A stretch of DNA of 64,000 bases, taken from the NCBI GenBank assembly GCA_963978895.1, contig OZ022239.1:9440804-9504803 (forward strand). The letters run 5' to 3'. Made by a program: the position numbers and the translations under genes. This DNA comes from Erpobdella octoculata (lineage: Eukaryota > Annelida > Clitellata > Hirudinida > Erpobdellidae). The notes beneath the pieces were generated by a model. The model saw only the letters and a program-made list of their open reading frames with translations. It ran no database searches and was not told the DNA's origin. Positions 1 through 44,997 of this stretch are shown here, piece by piece (the first letter of the stretch is position 1; every line of letters begins with the position of its first letter).

Positions 1-411
1 TGCAATGTTGGAATGAAATAAAATAATAACTTGAACATGCTTTGAGTAATTTTGCCCATCTAAAACTAGTTTCAGTATTAATTAGGCTAAGAAATAATTT
101 GGTCAAAATAATAATTAAAACCAATTTTCGATTAAGTGTCTCTATCGACTTCAATATCTTCAATTTGTGATGTTGTAGACTTATTTGGCTCTAGTTTAAT
201 CAGATCTAAAGAATTTCATAAGCTCTTTATCACATGAAAAGTATAGATGTACACACAAAAGTTGATTAGCTGTATTGAGTTTTAATTTAAGTCAAAGAAA
301 CATCCAAATCAAAACAACAAAGAGAAGGTATCAATCACGAGCTGGAATATTCCAGAAAATCAGCCACCAAACACAGTATTCATTCAAAATCTAACCATAA
401 ATTCTTTCAGG
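1..411. other. Left edge, probable CHAF1A intron
   Basis: AT-rich sequence downstream of the last recognisable CHAF1A exon. I see no reliable coding exon. The remaining C-terminal exons of CHAF1A should lie beyond position 1. Confidence 0.4.
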
Positions 412-7074
<6,663 letters not shown>

Positions 7075-7269
7075 TTTTACAGAGTTCTATCACCTGAAAT
7101 TTCATCCTTTAGTGTTAACTCAACTTTTTTTAATTGAACCTCTCATAGAGCTAGAATTACAAATTACAAAAATATGTTTATCAAATTAAAAAAAGTAATC
7201 CAAAGTTACAATGCAGAGATTAAATCTATTTTATTAGATATGCTGTACATATTACAAATATTTAAAATC

Positions 7270-7547
7270 CGTCACAAAATGAGCGGAGCGGGTGAGTGAG
7301 CGGGAACTATATACATATATATACACACATACATATACATACATAAATGAGCGAAAACGGGAAGCCAACTGAGAGCGAAAGAAGAGCGGGAAAGCAACCG
7401 GGAGCTGGAAAACGACCGAGAGCGGGAAAGCGACCGGGAGCTGGAAAACCAACGAGAGCGGGAAAGCGAAGAAGGAAACGGGAGCGAGAGAGCCAAACAT
7501 TAGAAAAACCTCTAAAAACCCTGGGCAACGCCGGGTGCCCCCGCTAG
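7270..7547 (+). mobile_element. Helitron-family 3' fragment
   Basis: Contains the family's GAGCGGGAAAGCGACCGG-type decamer array and ends GGGCAACGCCGGGTGCCCCC followed by GCTAG, then a T. The GC-rich hairpin about 10 bp before a terminal CTAG is the usual Helitron 3' end. No 5' TC terminus is found, so the copy looks 5'-truncated. Confidence 0.65.
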
Positions 7548-8231
7548 TTGAATATAAAAACTGATATCATCTGTTGCAAAACTGATTCTCTCTAAAATTT
7601 TTTAAAATTGAGTGAATTTATAGCATTTGAACTCCAAGTTTGGCCAGTTTATGATGTTCTCTATAGCAACAAACTTGTTGCACAAATGTATCTGCTTCAG
7701 GCATAGTAAAATGTGATGAATTAATGACATTTAAACGCCAGCTCTGGTTTGTTTGTAATGTTTTCTAGAGCAAAAACTAATGTCAGTTCTATAGTTAGAA
7801 TTGAAAAAAATTACTGAAAGAATGATAACTATGATTTCATTTAAGGTGAATAAATTGATGATGGTCAATTTCTGAATTGGTCTGATGTAGTTGATGTTGA
7901 AGTAAAAATGGCTATAAAAAAATGTTAAAGAAAAACTTTGTCCTCGACATCAAAACTAGATTAAATTGTTAAGTTACAATGGTTAAAATATGGTTTGAGT
8001 TGAGAATTTCATTGATAAAATAATTTAATGATCAGCTTAGATCTAAAATTTCAATACTTAGAAGAAGACGTACACAAACTAAACTGGTAAGAATTTTTTC
8101 AGACAATTTAAAAAAAAAATCAGATCAGAAGTGAACTCTTTTGAAACTGTCTTTATGAAAAAGCTATTTCACTCAAATAAATGATTGCAAAGTGTCTATG
8201 TCAAATTGTGTATATGTCTTGCTCATGAAAC

Positions 8232-9705
8232 GGAGCTATTACGTAATAAATCGAGCCCAAGGGATGATACCAAAGTTAGCAGCGCTGCTGGATCCCCAAC
8301 TATCTTGCGAAAAAATTTTGTGCATTGGGGTTGTGCAAGAGATCATTAGAAAGGTGTTTAAAAAAGAAATAAAATGGTGTAAAAATAAATTTATTATTCT
8401 AATAAATAAAAAAGTTATATCCAAAAAACCGTCACTGTGCCTATGTGAATGTATGGAAAGGATTTTTCACTCGCATTTGGGGCCCTGTAGATAATTTTCG
8501 ACTGCATTGGGTTTGTAACTTAATGCATTAGAAAGACAAATATATTAGCAAAACATAGAAACTAATTTTTTGAAAATAGTCCAAGAAATAAAAAAGTTAT
8601 GAAGCCAAATGTAGATCAGGGTATGTTTTCCATATCTAAATGTATAGAGAAAACCTTTTTTTAAAATTTAAAACAATTTTAACATGAATGACACAGCATA
8701 TGGTTACTTAATGGCGTTGGGCTCCCTGCAGCTATTATGCAAATCAACTGCTCGTTAACGACTTACAGGATATTGTATCTATTGGGGCAATAAAAAAGTA
8801 TTCAGTTTAAAAATTAAAGTCTTTATTTATCTTTAAATATTAAAAAAAAGTCAGCATCCCATCGGAACTAACCGACGTAAGAGCCCCCAGTAGACGAAAA
8901 CATTTTACAATGGCTTTCTCCTGATGACTGGAATACTCGAAATTAGTTTTTTAACTAGTAACCTGGAGCTAACCGATGCAATTCACACTCTCTTTTCGAT
9001 CTGAAATCGCCTTGGCATGTTATTGCTCTGGCTGCTTCAATGAACTGGAAGTCAGCAATCAACTTAAGTTTATCAATAGTTTCCGGCAACTGATTAGGAC
9101 GCCATTTCTATTTTTCAACAAATGTTTGTTTCTATCTAAACGCATCGGACTTATATTTTAACGTATCAGACATAATTCAAAACATTTAAGACATCAGACC
9201 TATAATAACCAATCCATCGAATCTAATAACCATAGTTTGGGACATAACAACCAGCCCATCGGACATGTATTTCAACGCATCGGACAATTCAAGGTATGTA
9301 AAACATTGATTCAATCCATTACTAGACTTTTTTCAAGGTATGTAAGACATCAGATCTGATAACCAACGCATCGGACATAACTCAAGGCATTTAAGGCATC
9401 AGACCCAATAATTAACACATCGAATCTAATAACCATCATATGGGACCTAACAACCAATGCATCGGATTTATCATTCCAAGCGTGCAAAACTTCTCACTTC
9501 TTACCCAATGCATCGGACCTATTGTTCAACACGTGTATGTCATCGGGCTTAACAGCCAGCTCATGTAAGACATCGGACCTGTCACGCAAAAATAAGGCTT
9601 ATTACATAACACAATAAGGCCTGTTGAATAATAGTTTCTGAGTGTGAATGAGTTATTACATAATAAGAGTCAACCCTTGGGCTCGATTTATTACGTAATA
9701 GGTCC
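8232..9705. mobile_element. 1.47-kb element with 32-bp terminal inverted repeats
   Basis: The left end (8232-8263) and the reverse complement of the right end (9674-9705) match at 31 of 32 bases (GG-A-C/G-CTATTACGTAATAA...). No transposase reading frame is visible inside, so it is a non-autonomous DNA transposon of unassigned superfamily. No target duplication is evident. The right part is filled with degenerate CATCGGAC repeats. Confidence 0.7.
9130..9560. repeat. Degenerate CGCATCGGAC minisatellite
   Basis: Variants of AACGCATCGGAC and AAGACATCAGACC recur about every 20-60 bp, too diverged for one fixed period. They lie inside the inverted-repeat element and may be its internal subterminal repeats. 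Confidence 0.6.
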
Positions 9706-9908
9706 AATACAGCTTTAGCTATACCAGATCTCAATCCTAAAACCCCCGGATTGGTAAATTTTCAATGCCATAATCCCGGGATCCGAAAAAGCCTGGTATT
9801 TTTAATCCCTAGTTTAAAAGCAGCGTTAGTGGACAAATATATGTTTTTCAATCTATAATTTTACTAAACCATATAGCTGTTATCTAGATGAAACAGTTAC
9901 TCATTTGG

Positions 9909-10053
9909 TAATCCCGTCAGAGAGGTTGTATTGACAAAAAATATTTGTTAAAAGCGCACAATCAGTGACCCCTGGTTAGGGTTAGGGCCGGGGTCACTGA
10001 TTGTGCGCTTTTACCAAATATTTTTTGTCAATACAACCTCTCTGACGGGATTA
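9909..10053. mobile_element. Snapback (foldback) MITE
   Basis: Two 64-bp arms (9909-9972 and 9990-10053) are reverse complements with a single mismatch, around a 17-bp loop with GGTTAGGGTTAGGG. The outer TA on each side could be a TA target duplication, as in Tc1/mariner-type MITEs. No coding capacity. Confidence 0.85.
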
Positions 10054-10889
10054 TCACTCATTTTACCAGCTGCTAGCGCTAGTGAATAGCATCAGAAAGA
10101 AAGAAGAGCTGATATCAGAGATATCAGAAATTGAATCCATTATTAGACATTAAAGTAGGAGTCAACAACTTTATTTTTTTAAATTAATTACTTATAAAAA
10201 TCTACAAGTTATAGAATATAATTGACTAGACTAGAGTGACTAAACAAAAAATTCGTTTGCATATCAAATAACGTTCTGTTTGATCACTGACATTTTGAAA
10301 ATTCGCGGAACAAAATAAGGATCGGAGCTACGTAAATTAACAAAGAAAGGGAAATGATAGCATCAAAGAGCAGTATAACTATTATAATTGTACTGTTGTG
10401 TAGCTACTAAACTACTATTAAGTATTAACTAATATTACTAATACTAATAGTAACAGTTGGGCGAAAACGGAACCTTTTTAAGAGCTTTTTTTGTAGTTTC
10501 CAAAATCCGTCTTGGTCTATCTATGAGAAAACTCCGCCTCAATTCAAGATTGAAATAAGGAAAACAAAAATAATAACAGAATGAGAAAAAAACCGAACAA
10601 ACAAATAAACAAAGTTAGTGGAAAGTCGCCCAGCCGAGACACAACCTATATTGTTTACATATCCAAAGTTTGGCGCTCATCAGTAATGGCGACGTCGCAC
10701 CCCGGTAAATTAAGCGCCTCGACATCATTTAAATCTGGTTGCTATGGTAGCAAGCACCGCCTTTCAAAGAGCTCTTCCAGTATTTACAAATATTGAACAT
10801 TATTTAGGTGAAAGTACCCGGTTTAGAGCGTGGTATTTGTCAGAAACATTTTATGAACCGTACAGAATCGGCTATTGGCAATTGTAATT

Positions 10890-13800
10890 ATGAATGGACA
10901 CCACAAAAAATATAAGAGTATTGACTACAGAGCTGCCCTACAAAAAATTGAAGAAATAAAAGCAGAAAGTAAAAATGGTCTAGCAAGAATATCCGAGCTT
11001 CAAAATTCGTTGAAGTCACAAAAAGAGCACAATCTTATAAACCATCATAAGCAGATATATTTTGAAGAACTGAAATTTCTTAAAACATTGCAATACCACA
11101 TTGAAAGTGAATTAGATTGGTTTTTATGTCAGGAAGCTTCTACTCTTGAAATTAAAGAATATAAATCTAAACTTGAGAACAGTTTCTTGTCTTATAGAGA
11201 ACAGGTGTCTGCATACACTGAGAATTACAGGTCTAAAGTTTTTGTAATGATTTTAAAGCTCTATTTAATGATTTCTTAATAAATATCTGATGAATAATAT
11301 GCACATTCGCAGGTCTATATGTCAAAATATGCGAACAAATTTAAGTAAAGACAATGAGTCAATAGAGTCTTTTCGGTCAAAGCAAAAATTTATTTTTGAC
11401 AATATGAATAAAAATCTGAAAGAAATTATTATAGAAAAACTTCGTTTGGAAGCAGAGCTCAACATTTGTCAGTATTGTTTCTTTAAACAGTTTCTAAAAC
11501 TACTTTTACCAAATTTCTTTTTTTTTTAATTATTTTTATCATTAAGTCAAAACCTTAGTAGAGTGATATTAATGCATGTTTATATAAATATGTAAATTGA
11601 TTTGTATTTATGTTTTTTTGACAAGGTGGTTTAATGGATGGATTACTAAATATGAACAACGACATCGAAACAGGAATACCTGAAGAGGCCTTTAACTTGG
11701 AATGTCCTGACGTTGGACTTAAGGCAATGGCCCTCGAAGAATTCATTATTGTCGATGGAAGATATGTCGAAATGGTCAGCGAATTAGAAAAAAAACTTCT
11801 GCTTTTAGACATGTCAGTTGCATGAAATTTTATTTTAATTACGTTTTCCTGACCAACAACTGATTATTTTTAAAAAATCTTTATTTGATTCTATCGAATA
11901 AATTAATTTTTTAAGAGAAAGTAGAGATGGATGGTCAGCGAAAGATCACGACATTTACATTCACGTGTGTGAATATTACGACAGAAACAAAACGAATTGT
12001 AATAACAACAAAAATAATAATTCATTAAATAACAACAATAACCGAATGATGATGATTGACATGATGATGCGTCTGCTTCCTCACAAGAACAGACAAGAGA
12101 TAGTCAGTATAAAGATTATTAAAAATTTATTTATGGTTTATTGAAGTGTATAATATAATTATTATTCACATTTAAATAATATTACATACTATGTTTTTAT
12201 TTATATTTTGCTGCAAGTGGTTAAAGTTTTAATTTTTACGTCCTCTGAAGTATCACTCACTGGAGTTTGTGACTTCAATTTTATTTTTAAGCTTGCTATA
12301 AATAAATAAATACATTTTTATTGCTCTCGGTTTATATATGGTCAAATTTTTTATTCTTCAAAGTTCAAACCATTGCATTATAAATAAAATATTATTATAT
12401 TAATATCATAAAATTTGATTATTCAGATAAATCATGAAAATTGGATCACTGAATGTCGCTCGACCATACACTGCCGACAGAAAATTGTGAATTTTTGGAT
12501 GAGAGACAGATCAGAAGTAATGAGCGGGATAGCTGACTTGTTCGCCGAAATGTCGATGCTGAAAGTTCAGCAGCAGTGCAAAAAAGAAGAGAAGCAAGCT
12601 CAAAGGAAAAAACAGGAAGAACTATATGCCAAGGTGATTTTTATGCTGGTTGTTTGCGTTTAATTGGTTTGAAAGAATACTTGGCTTATTTCGATGCACA
12701 AAATATGGAAATTGACTAACACAAGAAAATAAAACGATCGTCTTTAGTTGAATGCTCACTACGGCATTTTGCCCTGTTAAAAATAGAAGAGGTATTTGCA
12801 GGGCTGTGAAAATCGGATTAACTAGCTTAGGACCTTTTCTTAAGTAATTGTAAATTTTTGTTCAAAAATTGTAGTTTTCTGTTGTAGAATTTCTGTATAA
12901 TATAATTTGAGTAAATTATGTTAATGAACACATATTTTTTTTATGAACACATATATTGATTATTGATCAGGTTAGAGAGTGGAGAGAGAAAAAAATCGAA
13001 GCACTGCAAGCACAAATGCAAGAAATGGAAGAAAGAGCTAAACAATTAAAAGTTGAAAGGGCAACCGAAAAAGTTCAAATGAGACTCAAAAAAGCTGCAA
13101 AGAAACAAAAAGTTAAAAAATAATCTTGTTTTTTAATTACTTAAAATTTAATTTGTTATATAATAATAATAATAATATATTATACTGACATGTTTCAAAC
13201 GCTAGATAGAGCAATATCACAAAGAGCTAGAAGAGAAAGAACAACTGAAAATTGAAGAAGAAGCATCAAAACTCAAAGAATCAGAAGAAATTCTTGAAAT
13301 GCAAGCAGCTCGTGACAAAGAAAGGTTTTACAAATTGATAATAAACTGTAAATAAATTTTTTTTCTAATTAATTTATTGAACAGTTTATTTTAAATTTTT
13401 ATGTGTGTCTTCTCACAGCAAAAGTCATCATGGAAACACTCTTGTAGACCCATTACAACCAGAATCAGCTGGTGATGCTGGCAGGATTAGAACCGATGAC
13501 TTTCAGATCCCTGGCAAATGCCTTATCGCTATACCAGCAGCACCCTTAGTCTATCTCTATTGAAAAAGACAACCATGTAGATAAATTTTGTTTGCGAAGT
13601 TAATCAGATAAAACAGATGATACATTATTTTTTTCAAGAATTGAATTAAGACACCAACAATATCTCGAAAAAGAAAAAAAGAAAATTGAAAGTGTTGAGA
13701 AGAAAAAGCAAGCTGCTGAAGAAAAAGAACAAATTTTGGAGGCCATCAGAATGAAAGTGAAAGCGCTTCTTATTTGATGTAATTTATTTCTAGAGTTATC

Positions 13801-14895
13801 CATATTGAACTGTACAAATGATAATTAATTCATTCAGGTGAGGCCTCAAGTAGAACGAGATTTGTTGAGGCTGTGGAATGAAACAATAGCATGGAAAGAA
13901 AAATACAAAAAGCAAACTTCCGAAGTTCTACCGATATTTCAAGGCATCAAAACATTCACATCTGAACAGGTTTTAATCATAATATTTGTAAAACTGTATT
14001 ACCAATAAGCAATTTTTAACCTAAGATAAAAAATTTTGACAGTTTTGAATCATAAGAGTAGCAATAGTAGTTTAATTAGCGAAAATAATAATCAGTTTTT
14101 TTTAACCCTGCTACTACCAATGGGGTCAAAAACGACCCCAGAGATACTTGTAAAAGTTGCCCCTGCTACACCCATGATCAGAATTCAATGAAATTTTGTG
14201 ACTTCATACAAATGTACCCCTGGCAGTAGCAGGGTTAAATAACAATTTGACTATCTGCGATGATAAATTAAACGTTATTTGAAAATAACATTGAATGGTA
14301 ACTAAATGGCGTGTAGTTCATTAAAAACAAACAGGTGAAAGAAGTTTTTAGTTCAATTATATCTTTTACAAATTTTTATTTAGGTTACAATCTCTGTTTG
14401 TGTGTGTGTGTGACTTTCTCTGTACACAAATCTTGCAAGTGAAATTTAACCAGCTTTTTGACTAGCAAGGAAGCTGAAACATTCAGCATATCTTTATATT
14501 GGATGACAATACATGATTCAATTAAAAAAAACAACCTAATTTGAACATCTTTCGTATACATACACATATACACAAAGTCACACATCGAGTGTATTTGAAA
14601 TCAAAGTTTGTGTTAAAAAACTCGTTTTTTCCTTTACTTATTTTATAAATACAAATTGTTAAATTATTGAGGTAATACCAAATGAAATGTTTAATTTTTA
14701 TTATAGTGATTATAAGTCACTGTTATTATTAACTTTATCCAGATAATTTCTGATCCTCGATTTCGGCTAGAACAAAGACTGAGAGATGTTGGTCTGCTGA
14801 ACACTGATCACGCACGGAGCGCAATGGCTGTTATGAGGCCACTGCACGAACCGCGGAAAGATACTTTTTCTACAGTAAACTTGAAGAATTTGTAA
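10890..14895 (+). CDS. CCDC148: Coiled-coil domain-containing protein 148
   Basis: Predicted 576-residue coiled-coil protein, close to the roughly 590 residues I recall for vertebrate CCDC148. Ten exons: 10890-11230, 11313-11467, 11626-11812, 11925-12102, 12427-12633, 12971-13111, 13206-13324, 13639-13756, 13838-13969 and 14743-14895. All phases close, from ATG at 10890 to TAA at 14893. The N terminus has KYKSIDYRA. The middle has DHDIYIHV, RLLPHKNRQEI and HENWITECR. Long Lys/Glu/Gln helices follow, and the C terminus reads IISDPRFRLEQRLRDVGLL then PRKDTFSTV, which I recognise from CCDC148. The related CCDC112 family shares the central part, so the name rests mainly on the two ends and the length. 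Function is poorly known; the family is linked to ciliated cells. An Asn-rich run in exon 4 (about residues 243-253) is a local expansion. The start is not proven, since an in-frame TTG precedes it. Confidence 0.82.
13440..13560 (-). repeat. tRNA-derived SINE-like head in a CCDC148 intron
   Basis: On the minus strand, 13538-13478 reads like a shortened tRNA. It has a box A-like TATAGCGATAAGG, a box B-like GGTTCTAATCC, and ends GCTGGTA / TGCCAGC that can pair as an acceptor stem. At about 61 nt it is too short for a normal tRNA, and no clear anticodon arm forms. More likely a pol III-type SINE head or tRNA pseudogene than a working tRNA gene. Confidence 0.4.
14106..14234. mobile_element. piggyBac-type MITE with TTAA target duplication
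   Basis: A 129-bp element with inverted ends CCCTGCTACTACC / GGCAGTAGCAGGG, flanked on both sides by TTAA (14102-14105 and 14235-14238). TTAA duplication and CCCT-type ends are typical of piggyBac. No coding. It lies in the last intron of CCDC148. Confidence 0.8.
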
Positions 14896-15453
14896 AGTTT
14901 ATCCATGTATTCATATAAAAAACCTCAATTAATTAGTTCATATACTAATATAACTGTGTTTATATAACTTCATAGCTTTACCAATATAATTATTTTTGGT
15001 GCATATTATGGAAAATAATTTCAATTTGACATAAAATTCTCATAAAATGTGTCATTTTGAGTTTACAACTGAAGCTGGATCAGTTTTTAATGTCGCTATA
15101 TAAACAAAATAAAAGATTATATGCATAACAAAATATAAAAGACTAGAAATAAAAACGTTTCAAAAATAATACATTGGAAAGGATTGCATGGCCAATTAAA
15201 AAATTAACAAGGACATCACAAACTTAGTGAAAAAATACAAATAGGACTAACAACAGTTGCTTAATAAATCAGATGAAATAAAATATTATGTAAGTATAAG
15301 TTCTACATAGTTGGTTATTTGGATGCTAACAAATTTTTATTTGATCAACAAACTGTTATGACATAGAAAAGTACAATTAAAGCAAAATCATGTTTAATAC
15401 TGATAGAATAATTGCAAGGTAATAATTACTATAAATCGTTAAATGAATGTACT
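14896..15453. other. Intergenic, convergent 3' ends of CCDC148 and TRIO
   Basis: AT-rich spacer between two genes that converge. Should hold both 3' UTRs. No repeat or further gene seen. Confidence 0.5.
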
Positions 15454-40530
<25,077 letters not shown>

Positions 40531-41495
40531 TTTTCAAAAGTTAAAGAAATTTGAGAATATTTATAAATGCAATCTTAGTATTCCGTGAGTTTCTAGAGAT
40601 AATATTATGGATATTATGTTTGTTACTGATTATATCCAGTGAGATTATTTTCATATGAAAACCTCAAAAACAGCAATATCCGTTACGTGGTTACAGAGAC
40701 TAAGTGAATCGACTTTATTTGATGAATGAGTCCCCACATCGCTGGGAATGCTGTGCAATGATTTTTTTATCCACTTTTTATCCAAAGAATTGCGCCATTT
40801 AAAAATGTAAGCATTATTACTCTTAGAAAGAAAATAGATTTGCTTCAAAGTGAAACCTTTAGCTCAAGTAGCATCAAACAGTGAGCCAATGAGTCTCATC
40901 ATAATAGCTGGCAAGCTAGGCCGGGTTTTCACTGAACTAATGACACTGACGCCTAATAACTCTATGATTAACTAAATTGCTCAATATTAACTTCAAACTT
41001 GCTGCATTGTGGTGAGAAATAAACATTCAAAAGTCAGCTGGCTGAATAATGTCTGCCATTCACTCGTAGTTGTAGGATCATTGTTCAGGTGTTGATAGTT
41101 GATATTAATTGAAGTCTAATAAGGATATATGGGTAGACAAATTTTTTGTTTTACCAACTAGCATACCAATGTATTTTCATAGCACGCAGTGCCGGATTAG
41201 CCACGAAGCAAGAGTAGCAAATGCTGCGGGCCCGCAACATTTTCTGACCATAAAAAAACATTATTTATATATTAGATTTAGTCACAACGCACAATTACGC
41301 AGATGATTTGGAGGACAGTCTAGACGACGAATTTGTGCAGTTCGCTGCAATGTTCAATTTTAATGTGGCTAGTATTATTGACAGCAGGAATCATAAGGCT
41401 CTGGAAATGCAGGTTTACAAACTGTTGATAATTTTTTACAATCTTGTTTCCCAAACGTTGAAAATGCTTTGCGCATTTTTATTTTTATGATGTCG

Positions 41496-41602
<107 letters not shown>

Positions 41603-41646
41603 ACGTTGACCATCTTAATAATTTTAGTACATTCAGTTACATCGTC

Positions 41647-41974
41647 AGCCTTAGAGCTCATGGTCCCTGATGATTTCTCACGCACCGACTACTGAGGTAC
41701 TCCAAATATTGAAAGTCAGCTGCCGCTGACACTTAATGTGCCGAAGTATATATGGCAAAATTGTTCAGTCAAAAAATACTAAAATCAAGCTTGCACGACG
41801 TTTCATAGACAGCCTTAGAGCTCATGGTCCCTGATGATTTCTCACGCACCGACTACTGAGGTACTCCAAATATTGAAAGTCAGCTGCCGCTGACACTTAA
41901 TGTGCCGAAGTATATATGGCAAAATTGTTCAGTCAAAAAATACTAAAATCAAGCTTGCACGACGTTTCATAGAC
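41647..41974. repeat. 164-bp perfect tandem duplication
   Basis: Two adjacent copies (41647-41810, 41811-41974) that I read as identical, beginning AGCCTTAGAGCTCATGGTCC and ending CGTTTCATAGAC. No coding meaning seen. Confidence 0.9.
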
Positions 41975-42161
41975 ACAATGACGTTTCTAGACGTCTCCGT
42001 TGAATGCTGTGATTGACTACGGCGTTAAAGGCGGTAGATAGAGGAGGTTCAGGAGGATGAACAGAACAACAACCCGCAGACAACCGAAGTACGGATGTCT
42101 TGCAAGAGTGATGTTGACGTGCGTAGAAAAATAATAAAATATATAAAAATAATTTTTGTCA

Positions 42162-42503
<342 letters not shown>

Positions 42504-43030
42504 ACAAATTTTTTTTTATAATTTTTATTATTTTTTTTAGTGTTTCAAAAAAATTTTACACTAACATTCAAACAAGTTAAAAACAATTTTTTATCTAAAG
42601 CGAAGAATGTCACCCATCGAAGTGCTAACCGTGCTCGACATTGTTTAACTTCATTGATCGGAGGAGTAGCGGTGTTTTCAAAAACAACACTTGCCTCAAA
42701 CAAACAAACAAACAAACAAACAAACAAACAAACAACATTGCAAGTTAATATAAGCGTTATAATAAATAGCGGTCTATTTGAAATACCAAGCTATCTGATT
42801 TTATTTATAATCATTATGATTTTATTATAAATATATTCGTTAGGCTTTCTATATTTACAAATAGGAGACCGTCGTTCAAATCCCAGTCGGTGTAACTATT
42901 CTTACTGTTTTTTTTACCTGAAGAATACTTTTTTTAAATAAATGAATTTTTCAAAAATTTACAAGAAGCAAGTAAAAGGTTTTTTATACATCACTTGTTT
43001 AAGAAAATTGAAAAATTTTTATTTTTATTT

Positions 43031-44997
43031 TTATACAATATCAAATTTTGTTTTCCAGTTTGTAAGAAGTTCATAGTTAACTCCAGCTCCACCACACACA
43101 ATGACGACTACAGACTTGAAATGATCTGGTAGCTGACCTTTCTCTTGCATGCGGAGAATCAAGCCGGAATAAAAAGCTGCCAACGAAGCACCACAGGAAG
43201 GCTCTACCAGGAAGCGATGATCATCTGCAGAAAAAATTCTCATTTTTTTATTAAAGCACATTTTTTAAAATTTTATAATAAAATATCATTGAAAAGTTTA
43301 TTGGTCAATCACAACAATGTTTTGTAATTTTATTTTATCATGAAAGCTGTTCTGATGTTAATGAAACAACAGAATGCAACTGAGTTAAAATATTAATCAA
43401 TTAACATTTATTTTTTAAATTTTTTTATAAAACACATTTTCTTCTTCTTCAAACACAGCCAAATAATATAAATAACAAACTTTTAAAAGTAATGTTTGAT
43501 ATAAGACATAATACCTAAAAACCTGGAGATTCCTGAAACAGCGTCTCTGTCTGTTACCACACGAGATATAATTGTTCTTTTCTTGCGAACGTTCATGACT
43601 TCTCCAGCTATTGTAAGTGCTCCCAATGTGGTCGCTATACTGTTTTAACAAGTTTGTATAACTAAAACAGATAACTTGTATTTAGTGACATAAGAAAATT
43701 ATTGAAAATCTGTAAGCACATTTTAAATTTAGTATTAGTTATGGATTACTAGTTTCTAGCATTTCTTCTTAATTTAATTTTTTAAATTATAATTGTACAA
43801 CTTCCTTTTGTTATCCAAAACTCAGAAATACTATCACCTCGTAATATTTGGCAGGGTAACCAAACGGTCAGCCAAATCCGATTGATGAAAAGAATCAGCC
43901 CCTTCTGTTTCCAAAGCCAATATGGGTACCTTGTTCCACCCAGCTTCTTCCATACCTCTGCATACTCCCAATAGAAGACCTCCACCACCTACGCTCAATA
44001 CCACAAGATCGGGTGTTTCTTTCAGCTGTGTAGCAATTTCTGCAATCATTTTGGCATTACCATCCCTGCGAGGCGTTCAATATTTGCATTTATACCACTT
44101 ACTTTTTTCAAATTTATTAATGTAATATTGAGTTTATGATAATAGCACAGTTATGTTATTAACCAAACATCAGGATGATCAAACGGAGGTAAGTAGCCGA
44201 TATTTTGATCATTGAGACATTCCTTTCTGGCTTTGGCATCCGATTCGTCCCAGACAGAGCCATGGACAACCACGTTGGCACCCTTAAAATATGGTTGCAA
44301 TCAAGATTTTAAAGAAGTGTGTTAAATAAATATGAAAAAAAGCTTGTATAAAAATATATAAAAATTGGCCAAAGAAAGACTAGAGGAGCCAATAATTACC
44401 ATAAACTTTTCTTTTAATGTATATATTTAAAAAAATACTTGAAAGTTAAAAACCAAAATTTACAAAGAGTTTACGACAAAATTGATTATTGTTTACTTCT
44501 TGTTTGATCTTTTCTATTAACAAAGATCCTGTACTCCCAGGTACGTAGATGTCCAGTGGTATGCCAAGTCGTTTCGTGACGTAAGCAGCCGCGAGCCCAG
44601 CATTACCCCCTGAAGCAATTACAAATCTTTTTTTGCCTCTTTCTATTTCCTTCAGAACATTATTTCAGTATATTATAAAGGTAAATAAGTTTTAGAGTTA
44701 AAAATTAGTTAAAAATAAATTAAGTTTGGAAATTTGTCATCTATGATAATCAATAAAATACTCAATTTAAAAAAATGTATTTCCAAACTATTTTATTAAA
44801 ATCACCTTATTTATCAGATTTGACAATCCTCGCAATTTGAAAGAACCAGAAGGCTGAGTGTTTTCAAGCTTCAAATAAACTTTATCAGTTTTTAGAGTTG
44901 TCGCTAGAGAGAAGCTTTCTATTAAAGGTGTTTCAACGTAAAACTGTTTGCAATCCATTTCAACGGTATAAATAATTTGTTTTAGTTTTGTTTTCAA
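43031..44997 (-). CDS. SDS: L-serine dehydratase / L-threonine deaminase
   Basis: PLP enzyme that deaminates serine to pyruvate and threonine to 2-oxobutyrate, normally cytosolic. Predicted 336 residues; human SDS has about 328. Exons: 44997-44806, 44649-44497, 44282-44164, 44065-43838, 43639-43515, 43224-43031; all phases close and the stop is TAA. Seen: QPSGSFKLRG with the PLP-binding Lys54; ASGGNAGLAAAY, the substrate loop; YVPGSTG; LPPFDHPDVWDG; the glycine-rich phosphate-binding SVGGGGLLLG; ALETEGADSFH; and VEPSCGASLAAFYSG then VVIVCGGAG near the C terminus. The order and length fit the SDS/SDSL group rather than serine racemase, which has a different N terminus. The second Met (44958) would give a start nearer to human SDS, so the first 13 residues are uncertain. 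Confidence 0.92.

Larger units (their letters stand above)
7075..10889. other. CHAF1A-CCDC148 divergent intergenic region, transposon-rich
   Basis: Between the divergent starts of CHAF1A (minus) and CCDC148 (plus). It holds a Helitron 3' fragment (about 7270-7547), a terminal-inverted-repeat element (8232-9705), degenerate CATCGGAC repeats (about 9130-9560) and a snapback MITE (9909-10053). From 10054 to 10889 I see nothing coding. This part should contain the CCDC148 promoter, but no clear TATA box stands out. Confidence 0.5.

Noticed and set aside
7252..7547. Arg/Gly/Ser-rich open frames
   Set aside because: They are translations of the Helitron decamer array; the same applies at 21151-21536, 45942-46332, 53469-53678 and 62262-62502.
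9973..9989. Telomeric repeat insertion
   Set aside because: Only two TTAGGG units, in a MITE loop; too little to claim telomere origin.
42850..42895. tRNA gene suggested by GTTCAAATCCC
   Set aside because: A box B-like phrase without box A at the right distance; at most a SINE remnant.
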